NCBI GenBank assembly: GCA_017623975.1
Contig: JAGANX010000049.1
Span: 1 to 48,201 of the forward strand
Origin: Clostridia bacterium
Lineage (GTDB): Bacteria; Bacillota; Clostridia; Oscillospirales; CAG-272
Direction: 5' to 3'
Length of the DNA: 48,201 bases
In this document: in pieces, positions 8,153 through 16,274 of the stretch
Layout of the letters: each line of letters starts with the position of its first letter
Position numbering within the stretch: position 1 is the stretch's first letter
Translations under genes and position numbers: made by a program
Notes under the pieces: generated by a model
Seen by the model: only the letters and a program-made list of their open reading frames with translations
Databases searched by the model: none
Told to the model about the DNA's origin: nothing

Positions 8153-10156
8153 TTATACATAATACTTTTCTTTGAAAAAACCAGTGTCTATAAGCTCAAC
8201 GGTAAGCAAAGAAATTTCAGGTGTGGGGTAGCCGCTTTCTTTTTCACTTGACACGTTTGCCGTTGCTTGACTTGGAGTTACCTCAGCTATACCCTTGTCA
8301 ATTAACTCCTTTGTATAATCAAGCTTAATTTTAGCAAGTGCTGACATAGGTAACGGCACTCTTGCACAATGTGCCAATGCATTTACTGCATTTTGACTTA
8401 TTTTTATCGTGGTATCCTTCATTTCAAAGCATCTTTCACGAAGCTCTACATCACAGCCCCACTCCTGTGCAAGCCAATTCAACCTTGCTTCAATATGCTC
8501 ACAAAGGTATCCTATTACCGTAGAATCATCCTTATCAAGATTATAAGAATAATAGCCATCAACAAAGTTAAATACAGGGGCTGATTGCCATCTATCATAG
8601 TGAACGCCGTCATAATACAGCGGCCACTTTGAATAGTTATCAGAATTCCATCTTGACCTTTCCATAAAAATGGATTGACCCATATCCTCTACCTGCTGAT
8701 AAACAAATCCGCCGACGTCTATCATATCAAAAATCTCATCATATACTTTCGCAAGCTCCTTAGTAACAAGAGAATTAAATTCGCTATGCTTTGTTAAGCC
8801 TGCCCAAATGCTTCTGTTTCTTGCCCAATATCCTTCCGGGCTTGAAGCACCGTTTTTATGAATGTTTCCAAGAGTATTATCGCAGTCCCAAAGCGGTCCT
8901 TTGACTATTTTGGAATACTCGCCGTTTTTGTCAGCATCCTTATAGAAATACATACTTGATGAGCCTGCATCATAATTCCTGCTGAATTCTGCTACTATGT
9001 AGGCATATACAAGAGAATCAATATCCGCATATTCACTGTAATGCTTACCCAAACGGTTGTAGCCGTTGCTTGACATTATAGCCTCTTCCATTTCGCCAAA
9101 AAGCGTGGCGATGTACTCTACCTGCTCCTTTGACGCATATTCGGGAGATTTTACCACATAGTGACTGCCATATGAGGTTATAAAGTAACAAAGCTCTCCT
9201 TGCCAATAGTTATTATCAAGCTCAATTAAATATCCGCCTGTAATATCGGAAGGATTTATTACACCGTCAACATAAGCATATTCTGTGATTACCGTATTTG
9301 GAATACCTGTTGTTACCTTAACCGCAGACTGCTTGTATGATGAATTCAGCTCGTCATTTAGCTTTTCAAGCTCTAAAATATTAACTCTCGACGAGCTGAT
9401 ACTAACCTTTTCACAAAGGAGGTAAACGCCGTAATACTGACCGTCTAAATATATATCAACATTTCTAAACTCACAGGTGTGCATACCAAGCAGCTCGCCG
9501 ATTTTATACATTATATTGTTTCTTATAAGTGATTGGTCGTCATAATTTGCAAGCAAAATCCAAGTTCTGCTTTCGCCCATTCCATAAAGGTCAGTTTTTT
9601 GATTGAGCTTAATTTGAAACGGCTTCTTTGCATATGCTTTTGTAGCATTACCTCTTACTTTGATTTCGCTATTCTTTGAACTGTCTGCATATTCGTAACT
9701 ACCGTCTTTATTAATAATAGTTATCTTTGTCATAGTGTCTTTACTGTTGTTTGCAGTTATTGTATCTCTGCCAAGTGTTGTTTCAATATGAATACTCGGT
9801 AGATTATTGGCAAAATTAAACACTAAAATTTTTGCTGAACCGTTTGTATATGTGGTAAGCATATAAAACTCTTGACCTGACGGCACAGTTGTTTTAAACG
9901 GAGTCAAATCGAGAACTGTTCCGCTGGGCAAAGAAGCAACCTCACCCTCTGCGTTTTTATAGGTGATTTTCTTTGTTCCGTCATGTACAAGCTTAACGCT
10001 GCTTGGTGAAACGTATGAAGGAAGATAAAAGCTTTCTCCCTCTGCATTAAATATCCTTTGGTCGTCTGCCTCCACAGCTACGTCAGCCGCACCAACTGCC
10101 AAGGTTAACGCCATTATTGAAAAAATAAGGGCAAACAAAACAAATACCTTTTTCAT
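8153..10156 (-). CDS. Secreted CotH kinase-family protein
   Basis: About 667 residues, beginning with a signal peptide (MKKVFVLFALIF, cleavage near AVGAADV). The CotH family is made of atypical protein kinases, first known for phosphorylating spore-coat proteins, but secreted members are common in Clostridia. Family marks visible are VRGNATKAYAKKPFQIKL, WILLANYDDQSLIRN, the YYGVYLLCEKV strand and GPLWDCDNTLGN, which corresponds to the metal-binding WDxD motif of CotH. A C-terminal helical part follows without a membrane anchor. The ATG at 10156 is one base after the upstream stop, with GAGAGGAA upstream, so it is operonic with the CDF gene. Substrate unknown. Confidence 0.85.
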   Translation of the reverse strand: MKKVFVLFALIFSIMALTLAVGAADVAVEADDQRIFNAEGESFYLPSYVSPSSVKLVHDGTKKITYKNAEGEVASLPSGTVLDLTPFKTTVPSGQEFYMLTTYTNGSAKILVFNFANNLPSIHIETTLGRDTITANNSKDTMTKITIINKDGSYEYADSSKNSEIKVRGNATKAYAKKPFQIKLNQKTDLYGMGESRTWILLANYDDQSLIRNNIMYKIGELLGMHTCEFRNVDIYLDGQYYGVYLLCEKVSISSSRVNILELEKLNDELNSSYKQSAVKVTTGIPNTVITEYAYVDGVINPSDITGGYLIELDNNYWQGELCYFITSYGSHYVVKSPEYASKEQVEYIATLFGEMEEAIMSSNGYNRLGKHYSEYADIDSLVYAYIVAEFSRNYDAGSSSMYFYKDADKNGEYSKIVKGPLWDCDNTLGNIHKNGASSPEGYWARNRSIWAGLTKHSEFNSLVTKELAKVYDEIFDMIDVGGFVYQQVEDMGQSIFMERSRWNSDNYSKWPLYYDGVHYDRWQSAPVFNFVDGYYSYNLDKDDSTVIGYLCEHIEARLNWLAQEWGCDVELRERCFEMKDTTIKISQNAVNALAHCARVPLPMSALAKIKLDYTKELIDKGIAEVTPSQATANVSSEKESGYPTPEISLLTVELIDTGFFKEKYYV

Positions 10157-10157
10157 T

Positions 10158-11348
10158 TTATTCCTCTCCGTATCTTTCTGAATAATAATCCCTATCAATT
10201 GTCAAAACAAGGTGGTAAAGAGGATTGATTTCCTTTATTCTTTGAGAAAGCTCACTACAAAGCTCCTCGTTTGTAAGTGCAAACTCCGTTGTAATGCTAA
10301 CGTCAAACAGTACGTTGGTATGGGTGACCCCCTTAACTATACGAAAATCATGCAAGGATGCAGGACTTGAATACTCTTGGGAGATAGATGAGACTATTTC
10401 CATACACTTATGCTTTAACTCATTTGTTTCAGTATCCGAAATTGAAACAGGGTCCATGTGAATAACAAGGTTAATACCTTCATTTTTTAGAAAATCTGCC
10501 TCTATATTGTCCATCAAATCGTGGCTGTGCATTATCTCACCGTCTGCATCAATTTCGACGTGTACGGTTGCAAAGCATCTGTTAGCCCCGTACGAATGTA
10601 TCACCAAATCATGAATACCGAGCACACCCTCATAGCTCTTTATTTTTTTAATGATGTTATGAGTAAACTCCTTGTCAGGTGCTTCTCCGATTAATGTATT
10701 GGAGGATTCAACCACAAGCTTTATGCCCATTACCATAATATAGACAGCAATTACGATACCGATAACACCATCGGTATATGGTCCTGTATATGGGGTCAGT
10801 ACCATACCCACAACTACCGCACTTGTTGCAATAACGTCACTTACACTGTCAATTGCTGTTGCCTTTAAAGCCTTTGAATCAATATGCTTGCCAAGCTTAA
10901 AATTAAGAATGGCAACTATAATTTTTACAACAATGGTTGATGCCATAACTATTATGGCAACCGCGCTATACCTCTGCTCCTGTGGATCTGATGATAGCTT
11001 TTCAATTGATGTTGTAAGCATTTCAAAGCCTAAAAATGTAACGATTATAGAGATTAACAGGCTCGCCAAATATTCCATCCTTGCGTGACCGTATGGGTGG
11101 TCCTTGTCCGCCGGCTTACCTGAAATGGTATAACCAACAACTGTTAAAACATTTGAACCCGAGTCAGACAAATTATTCAAGGAATCGGCAATAATGGAAA
11201 TACTGCCAAAAATAAGACCAAAAACAATTTTTATAGCAAACAAAATGAGGTTTGCAAATATACCCACAAAGCCTGCAAATCTACCAACGCGAACACGCAC
11301 ACAGGGGTCTTGCGGATTCTTATAGCCCTTTATTACTTTTTCTAACAT
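10158..11348 (-). CDS. Cation diffusion facilitator, possibly Mn2+ exporter
   Basis: This 396-residue CDF transporter has about six membrane helices in its first 220 residues and a cytoplasmic C-terminal ferredoxin-like domain, plus an extra C-terminal stretch of about 90 residues. The membrane metal site has NNLSD in helix 2 and DSVSD in helix 5. The absence of histidine from these motifs points to manganese rather than zinc, judging from known CDF subgroups. HPYGHARMEYL between helices is a family mark. The ATG at 11348 overlaps the upstream stop by one base (TAATG) and has AAAGGA upstream; the longer ORF is not needed. Confidence 0.9.
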   Translation of the reverse strand: MLEKVIKGYKNPQDPCVRVRVGRFAGFVGIFANLILFAIKIVFGLIFGSISIIADSLNNLSDSGSNVLTVVGYTISGKPADKDHPYGHARMEYLASLLISIIVTFLGFEMLTTSIEKLSSDPQEQRYSAVAIIVMASTIVVKIIVAILNFKLGKHIDSKALKATAIDSVSDVIATSAVVVGMVLTPYTGPYTDGVIGIVIAVYIMVMGIKLVVESSNTLIGEAPDKEFTHNIIKKIKSYEGVLGIHDLVIHSYGANRCFATVHVEIDADGEIMHSHDLMDNIEADFLKNEGINLVIHMDPVSISDTETNELKHKCMEIVSSISQEYSSPASLHDFRIVKGVTHTNVLFDVSITTEFALTNEELCSELSQRIKEINPLYHLVLTIDRDYYSERYGEE

Positions 11349-11971
11349 TAGTCTTCCTTTACAGCAATAATGTCCTTTGCATACGGTAATGACATTATCC
11401 AATCACACATAACATGCCATTCGGCAAGCTTATGGGTTCTTCTTGCGTAGTAAATATTTATAAGCGTTTCGTAGTTAAAGGTACAGGTTCTCATTTGATT
11501 GTAGCTGGATGGGAGAAGCTGAATCATATCGTGCCAATAGGATTTATCCTTTGTTTCGATGTACTTCAAGCGTACATCCTCTAAGTACTCAATAACTCCA
11601 TCAAGAACCTTTAATGCACCCTCACTCATTCTATCACAGCTAAAATCTGCCCTTTCAAATTTCTTTGAATGAATTTTATGCATAGTTGAAGTAGAATTAG
11701 CAACGGTTGCTACCTTGTAGGTGTCATATTCCTTCCACCAATATAGTGGTGCTGTAATATCCACAGACACAAAAATCTGACGGAGATATTTTCTGTGGTC
11801 TGAGCCCGCTTTTGCAAGCTTTTTTGCTAAGCCAAGGTCATTTTCACCTAAAATGTAGTTCCCGTTTTCATCATAATAGCTGTCACTTTTCGCCCAAGAG
11901 TTCATAGGATTGCGCGCACCTCTGATAGCATTTTCAAGGTTCATTACGCTGTATCTTTCAATCTTTATCAT
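11348..11971 (-). CDS. Divergent ThyX-like (FAD-dependent thymidylate synthase superfamily) protein
   Basis: This 207-residue protein resembles ThyX in overall order: RGARNPMNSW at the start, HRKYLRQIFVSVDITAPLYWWKE where ThyX reads its core helix, and TVANSTSTMHK in place of the ThyX motif RHRxxSxNExSxRY. LLPSSYNQMRT and YYARRTHKLAEWH lie near the end, where ThyX binds nucleotide and flavin. The catalytic RHR and final RY are not kept, so thymidylate synthesis is doubtful. Similar proteins occur in clostridia and phages as hypothetical or ThyX-like. The ATG at 11971 has GGAGG 5 nt upstream. It is the first gene of the ThyX-like/CDF/CotH operon. Assignment is from memory of motifs, not a search. 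Confidence 0.55.
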   Translation of the reverse strand: MIKIERYSVMNLENAIRGARNPMNSWAKSDSYYDENGNYILGENDLGLAKKLAKAGSDHRKYLRQIFVSVDITAPLYWWKEYDTYKVATVANSTSTMHKIHSKKFERADFSCDRMSEGALKVLDGVIEYLEDVRLKYIETKDKSYWHDMIQLLPSSYNQMRTCTFNYETLINIYYARRTHKLAEWHVMCDWIMSLPYAKDIIAVKED

Positions 11972-12002
11972 AGTATCCTCCAATTATATCGGTATTTATT
12001 AT

Positions 12003-12031
12003 ATAATATCATATTTTTACTTAATTGTCAA
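12003..12031 (-). promoter_or_regulatory. Promoter of the ThyX-like/CDF/CotH operon
   Basis: On the minus strand TTGACA (12026-12031), 17-bp spacer, TATTAT (12003-12008), about 30 bp before the ATG. Confidence 0.75.
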
Positions 12032-12200
12032 CAAAAAGGACAGACACTGCAAATTCATACTAAACGTTTTGTAAATTTTTAACATTCTAAATAAGCTATT
12101 CTGTACCAAAATACAAACTTGGAAAATTAATATCCCAATGTATATTTATCTTCATCAAGGCAAATAATAGTCTTGCAATTAATTAGAAAGGATTAAAAAC

Positions 12201-12848
12201 ATGGAAGAACAAGATAAGAAAAATACGAGAATTTTTTATTTAACCTTAGCAGTAGTTTTGACAGTAGTTGCAGTTTTAATTGTTGCTATTACTGTTGCAA
12301 GGAGAAATGCCCCGACAGATTTACCGCTGTCATCTTCACAACAAAGCAGCACAATTGACCAAGGCAATACAGATGCGGGGCTTGAAGAAGACAACAAGCT
12401 GCCTACCTTTGTTTCCCCACTTAAAAGCTGTACCCTTGATATGGATTTTAGCGACACTGTGTTGGTATTTTCCCCAACAATGGAGGACTACCGCACACAC
12501 ACAGCCGTTGACTTGTCTGCAAGCTTAGGCGAGGAGGTTATGGCTGTTGCTGACGGTGTTGTAAAGAACATTTGGGACGATCCGTTTATGGGCACTTGTG
12601 TTTCAATTGAGCATACAGGAAACGCCATCAGTTATTACAAAAACCTCGACCCTGTGGTTAAGGAAGGTCTTGTAATCGGCGCATCTGTTAAAGCGGGTGA
12701 TGTAATTGGTGCAGTTGGAGAAAGTGCAATGAATGAGGTTGCACAAGACCCACACCTACACTTTGAATTAAAGGTAAATGACAAAGCTGTGGACCCAAAG
12801 GACCACATAAAATTGCCAACACCTGAACTTCCTTCCGAAAACAAATAA
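12201..12848 (+). CDS. SpoIIQ-like M23 family metallopeptidase
   Basis: This 215-residue protein is anchored by one N-terminal membrane helix (residues 11-33), with a Ser/Gln-rich linker and an outer LytM/M23 domain. The zinc ligands look complete: H100 and D104 in HTAVD, and H185/H187 in HLHFE. In clostridial SpoIIQ the first histidine is kept, unlike in Bacillus subtilis, so this protein could cut peptidoglycan. SpoIIQ is made in the forespore and pairs with SpoIIIAH of the mother cell during engulfment; spoIIIAH is not in the window, so a general M23 role is possible. AGAAAGGA lies before the start. I found no convincing sigma-F or sigma-A promoter. Confidence 0.78.
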   Translation: MEEQDKKNTRIFYLTLAVVLTVVAVLIVAITVARRNAPTDLPLSSSQQSSTIDQGNTDAGLEEDNKLPTFVSPLKSCTLDMDFSDTVLVFSPTMEDYRTHTAVDLSASLGEEVMAVADGVVKNIWDDPFMGTCVSIEHTGNAISYYKNLDPVVKEGLVIGASVKAGDVIGAVGESAMNEVAQDPHLHFELKVNDKAVDPKDHIKLPTPELPSENK

Positions 12849-12866
12849 CACTTCAAAAGCAAATAA

Positions 12867-12900
12867 CACAAAAGGCGTACCGCAGGGTACACCTTTTGTG
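12867..12900. terminator. Hairpin terminator between convergent genes
   Basis: A 15-position stem with one C/A mismatch around a GCAG loop (CACAAAAGG...CCTTTTGTG). The trailing T-run is interrupted on both strands, so strength is moderate. Confidence 0.7.
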
Positions 12901-12932
12901 CTTTATATTTAAGTTTGCAAGGCTAATTAAAA

Positions 12933-13901
12933 TTATGCCCAACGCATGCCTGTTGGTTTTTCTTCCTTAATCATAACCTTATCAAGGAATTCAACAGCCT
13001 TTTGAAGTCCTTCATCAATTGTCATCAAGCTATCCTCATGCTCAATTGAAAGAACCTTGTCGTAGCCCACAAGACGAAGATTGGAAACAAACGCCTTCCA
13101 AAATTCTTCTCCGTTTCCGTAGCCTACTGTACGGAAAATCCATGAACGGTTAGCTTCATCACCATAGTGCTTTGTATCAAGAACACCGTTAATTGATGTG
13201 TTTAGTTTATCTACCTTAGTATCCTTTGCGTGAACGTGGTAAATAGCTCCTGCCAAAGCTCTTATACACATAACAGGGTCCATTCCCTGCCAAATCAAGT
13301 GCGATGGATCAAGGTTAGCACCGATTACGTCACCAACAGCATTTCTCAGCTTCAAAAGTGTTTCAGGGTTGTATACGCAGAAGCCCGGGTGCATTTCAAG
13401 AGCAATTTTAGTAACACCGTGTGCTTTTGCAAAAGCAGCCGCCTCTGTCCAATATGGAATTAAAACATCATTCCATTGATAATTAAGTGTATCGAGGAAG
13501 TCATCCGGCCATGGACAGGTTACCCAGCTTGGAAGCTTTGCATCAGGATCAGAGCCGGGACAGCCTGAGAATGTAATAATTGTATCTATTCCAAGCTTTT
13601 CAGCCAAGAGAATAGTATTTCTCATATCCTTGTCGAACTGTGCTGCAATTTCCTTATTGGGATGCACAGGGTTACCGTGTGTTGCAAGTGCGCAAATTTC
13701 AACATCATACTTTTTAAAGGTGTTCTTAAATTCTTCCAATGCGGCAGGGTCAGCCAAAAGCTTTTCCGGATCGCAATGGTCCTTACCCGGATAACCGCCT
13801 GCGCCGATTTCAACAGAGTGAACGCCGAGAGAAGAAATAATTCTAAGAGCCTCATCAAGAGGTTTGCTACCGTAAAGGTTAGCCAAAACGCTTAATTTCA
13901 T
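12933..13901 (-). CDS. Sugar phosphate isomerase/epimerase (AP-endonuclease-2 TIM barrel)
   Basis: This 322-residue protein has the xylose-isomerase-like TIM barrel. The divalent-metal ligands can be followed in order: LEMHPG, GANLDPSHLIW, HVHAKDTK and SIEHED, matching the E-D-H-E pattern of IolE/IolI and hydroxypyruvate-isomerase-like enzymes. The ATG at 13901 has AAGGAG 6 nt upstream. It follows the Gfo/Idh/MocA dehydrogenase by 52 bp on the same strand; this dehydrogenase-isomerase pairing is common in pathways for inositol, keto-sugars and C-glycosides. The real substrate is not visible, and no transporter or kinase gene accompanies the pair. Confidence 0.88.
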   Translation of the reverse strand: MKLSVLANLYGSKPLDEALRIISSLGVHSVEIGAGGYPGKDHCDPEKLLADPAALEEFKNTFKKYDVEICALATHGNPVHPNKEIAAQFDKDMRNTILLAEKLGIDTIITFSGCPGSDPDAKLPSWVTCPWPDDFLDTLNYQWNDVLIPYWTEAAAFAKAHGVTKIALEMHPGFCVYNPETLLKLRNAVGDVIGANLDPSHLIWQGMDPVMCIRALAGAIYHVHAKDTKVDKLNTSINGVLDTKHYGDEANRSWIFRTVGYGNGEEFWKAFVSNLRLVGYDKVLSIEHEDSLMTIDEGLQKAVEFLDKVMIKEEKPTGMRWA

Positions 13902-13919
13902 AAAAATCTCCTTTTTAAA

Positions 13920-13947
13920 GCGAGGGGCGAAATGCTTCACCCCTTGC
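13920..13947 (-). other. Intercistronic hairpin between dehydrogenase and isomerase genes
   Basis: On the minus strand GGGGTGAA pairs with TTCGCCCC (one G-T pair) around GCAT, extended by GC/GC outside a mismatch. It stands just after the dehydrogenase stop and before the ribosome binding site of the isomerase. It lacks a clean T-run, so it may set the expression ratio or protect the mRNA rather than fully terminate. Confidence 0.6.
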
Positions 13948-13953
13948 ATTATT

Positions 13954-15042
13954 TTAGTTAAAGTAGTAAGGCTTACCTGTCTTAGCAGACTCGTATATAC
14001 CTTCAAGAATTTGTGTTACGCAGTAAGCTTGTTCAGGCAATACTGTTGGCTGTGTGCCGTTGATAACCGCTTCAATCCACTGCTTTGCTTCTTGGTTACC
14101 GGCATTATAGCTACCTGCATCATAAAATGCAACGCCCTTACCGTCAAGGTTTGGTGTTGTTTCATACATTTGATTATGCTTAACGCCGTTGATTTCAAGA
14201 ATACCCTGGTCAATCATCTTAGCACCTGCTTTTGTACCGCAGATTGTTGTACAGGCTTCTTTTGTTTCTGTCATATTGATAGCCCATGAGGATTCAAGAA
14301 CAATTGTAGCACCGTTTTCCATAACAATGAAGCCGAAAGCACTGTCTTCAACAGTAAATTCCTCAGGCTTCCACTGACCGAATACATTAGCTGCCTCTGT
14401 TTGGTTATTAAGCTTGTGATATGTAGTACCAACACAATACTTTGGCTTATAGTTATTCATTGTCCAAAGTGTCAAGTCAAGAGCGTGAGTACCGATGTCG
14501 ATAAGTGGACCGCCACCCTGCTCGTACTCATTTATAAATACGCCCCATGTAGGAACTGCTCTTCTACGAAGTGCTGTTGCCTTTGCGTAATAGATATCGC
14601 CAAATACACCTTCATCTGCTTCCTTCTTCAAATAAATGGCGTCTTTTCTTTGTCTGTTTTGGTAACCGATGGTAAGCATCTTGCCCGTTCTCTTAGCTGC
14701 ATCAACCATCTTTTTTGCTTCCTCAGCGTTGATAGCCATTGGCTTCTCGCACATAACGTGCTTGCCTGATTCAAGAGCATCAACGGTTATAAAGCTGTGG
14801 CTTCTGTTAGGAGTACATACATGAACAACGTCAATAGTGTTATCCTTCAAAAGCTCCTTATAATCAGTGTAAACCTTAGCACCCTCTACACCGTATTTCT
14901 TGGCAGCTTCAACAGCTCTTTCCTCAACGATATCGCAGAAAGCAACCATTTCTGCTTCTGCAACCTTTTGAAGAGATGGCATGTGCTTGCCGTTTGCGAT
15001 ACCACCGCAACCGATGATACCTATTCTTACTTTCTTTTCCAT
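13954..15042 (-). CDS. Gfo/Idh/MocA family oxidoreductase
   Basis: This 362-residue NAD(P)-dependent sugar or cyclitol dehydrogenase has an N-terminal Rossmann motif GCGGIA (residues 11-16), the CEKP motif with K100 expected in the active site, and a C-terminal domain with DIGTHALDL carrying the usual Asp/His pair. It starts with GGAGG upstream. It is the first gene of a two-gene operon with the TIM-barrel isomerase. The promoter has a palindrome over its -10 box, suggesting control by a dedicated repressor or activator that is not encoded next to it. Substrate not identifiable from sequence alone. Confidence 0.92.
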   Translation of the reverse strand: MEKKVRIGIIGCGGIANGKHMPSLQKVAEAEMVAFCDIVEERAVEAAKKYGVEGAKVYTDYKELLKDNTIDVVHVCTPNRSHSFITVDALESGKHVMCEKPMAINAEEAKKMVDAAKRTGKMLTIGYQNRQRKDAIYLKKEADEGVFGDIYYAKATALRRRAVPTWGVFINEYEQGGGPLIDIGTHALDLTLWTMNNYKPKYCVGTTYHKLNNQTEAANVFGQWKPEEFTVEDSAFGFIVMENGATIVLESSWAINMTETKEACTTICGTKAGAKMIDQGILEINGVKHNQMYETTPNLDGKGVAFYDAGSYNAGNQEAKQWIEAVINGTQPTVLPEQAYCVTQILEGIYESAKTGKPYYFN

Positions 15043-15078
15043 AATTTATTCCTCCGAACAAATATTTTATTGTTAAAA

Positions 15079-15109
15079 AAAGTATAGCATACTTTGTCAT
15101 TATTTACAA
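15079..15109 (-). promoter_or_regulatory. Promoter with palindromic operator, dehydrogenase/isomerase operon
   Basis: On the minus strand TTGTAA (15104-15109), 17-bp spacer, TATACT (15081-15086). A perfect inverted repeat AAAGTAT-3-ATACTTT (15079-15095) covers the -10 box, a placement typical of repressor sites. The regulator is not known. Confidence 0.65.
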
Positions 15110-15125
15110 GTATCTAAGCGATTTT

Positions 15126-15608
15126 TCATAATATTTTTCCATGGTTTGTTACAAGGACCCTGCCGCTTGTATTTACAACACCAAACGTACCGCCAAAGCC
15201 TATTGACCCCGGGTTAAAAAGCTGAATTCTTTTATCCGCAATTTCAAAAACATCATCCAATGGAGTATGAGTATGACCGAAAAATACAGCATCAGCATCT
15301 AATTCTCGTGCCCTATATGCCAAGCGGGCATATCCGCTTTTTGCACCGTATAAGTGTCCGTGTGTAATCAATATTTTAAAATTATCTAAATACAACAGCT
15401 TTTCTTCTTCAATACCGCCTGCGAAAAAATCACAGTTCCCTTTTACAATAAAAAATGGAATTTGCGGATACATTTCTTGAATATACAATGCATCCTTGAC
15501 GCCATCACCCAAAAAAATAATGCAGTCGCAGCTGCCTTTGTGCATATCAATGGCTTTTTTAATGTTATTGGAATTTGAATGTGAATCTGAAAATACTAAA
15601 AATTTCAT
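15126..15608 (-). CDS. YfcE-type metallophosphoesterase
   Basis: This 160-residue calcineurin-like phosphoesterase has all five metal-binding blocks in order: DSH (residues 8-10), GDG, GNCD, THGH and GHTHTP. This is the YfcE/MJ0936 group of small phosphodiesterases, active in vitro on artificial phosphodiesters; the physiological substrate is generally unknown. The start at 15608 has AAAGGAAG upstream, and the longer reading adds only poorly conserved residues. It is monocistronic and divergent from the small gene at 15679. Confidence 0.9.
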   Translation of the reverse strand: MKFLVFSDSHSNSNNIKKAIDMHKGSCDCIIFLGDGVKDALYIQEMYPQIPFFIVKGNCDFFAGGIEEEKLLYLDNFKILITHGHLYGAKSGYARLAYRARELDADAVFFGHTHTPLDDVFEIADKRIQLFNPGSIGFGGTFGVVNTSGRVLVTNHGKIL

Positions 15609-15678
15609 AAACAGCTTCCTTTGTGTCAATTAATTTTTCTACACATACAATTGTAGTATATGAAATGGAGGTAATATC

Positions 15679-15900
15679 ATGAAAATTGATAAGAAAATGC
15701 TCGATAAGGTACTTACTCTCAACGACGACCAGCTTTGGAAAGCGATACAGCTCGCCGCTTCAAAATCAGGACTAAATAATGTGAAAAATCTCGAAAAGCC
15801 AAGGGATATGTCTAAATTGAGAAATACATTATCCGGTCTGACGGACAGTGACATTGCAAGAGTAACCGAGCTTTTAAAGAAGGGGAAGGATAATGGCTGA
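15679..15900 (+). CDS. Small protein of unknown function
   Basis: A 73-residue, lysine-rich, probably helical protein with no recognised domain. It begins MKIDKKMLDKVL and has an LTDSDIARVTELLKKG helix at the end. A GGAGG ribosome binding site 8 nt upstream makes it credible. It overlaps the next gene by 8 bp and the third gene follows 7 bp later, so the three are one operon. The sequence resembles small helical proteins seen in other clostridia, but I cannot name a family. Confidence 0.75.
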   Translation: MKIDKKMLDKVLTLNDDQLWKAIQLAASKSGLNNVKNLEKPRDMSKLRNTLSGLTDSDIARVTELLKKGKDNG

Positions 15901-16267
15901 AAATAATTTTGATGCAATACTTGAAAAAATAGCTTCAAGCCCAGATATAATTGAAAAAATTTCAACTATTACAAAAGGGTTGTCACAAGATAGTACATAT
16001 GACAGCTTACCGAAAATTATGGAAGCAATTGCACCTGCATTAAATGGCGAAGCTGCCGAAGAAAAAAGCGAAAAGACAGACACTCCCAAGGGCGAAAGTA
16101 CAAAAAACGACCTCTACGCTCCACTTTTAAAGCTTAGTGAAAAAATTACAAAAAACTCGAAGCTTCTCCTTGCGCTAAAACCGTATTTAAGCCAAGAAAG
16201 ATGTGAAATTATAGACACCGTTGTTAAAATTGCACAGGTTGGCGACTTAATGAAGTTAGTAAAATGA
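15893..16267 (+). CDS. Helical protein of unknown function
   Basis: This 124-residue protein is the second of three overlapping small genes. It has an N-terminal helical region (MAENNFDAILEKIAS), a charged, low-complexity middle (about residues 55-75, rich in E, K, S and T) and a C-terminal helical part (LYAPLLKLSEKI, LLLALKPYLSQERCEIID). There are no membrane helices or catalytic motifs. The ATG lies inside the end of the previous gene, with AAGGGGAAGG just upstream, which fits translational coupling. Function unknown. Confidence 0.75.
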   Translation: MAENNFDAILEKIASSPDIIEKISTITKGLSQDSTYDSLPKIMEAIAPALNGEAAEEKSEKTDTPKGESTKNDLYAPLLKLSEKITKNSKLLLALKPYLSQERCEIIDTVVKIAQVGDLMKLVK

Positions 16268-16274
16268 GGTTATT

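Noticed and set aside
12140..12169. GTATA and GGCAAATAATA before the SpoIIQ-like gene as a sigma-F promoter
   Set aside because: Spacing is 14 bp and the -10 deviates from GGnnAnAnTA at several fixed positions; too weak to claim.
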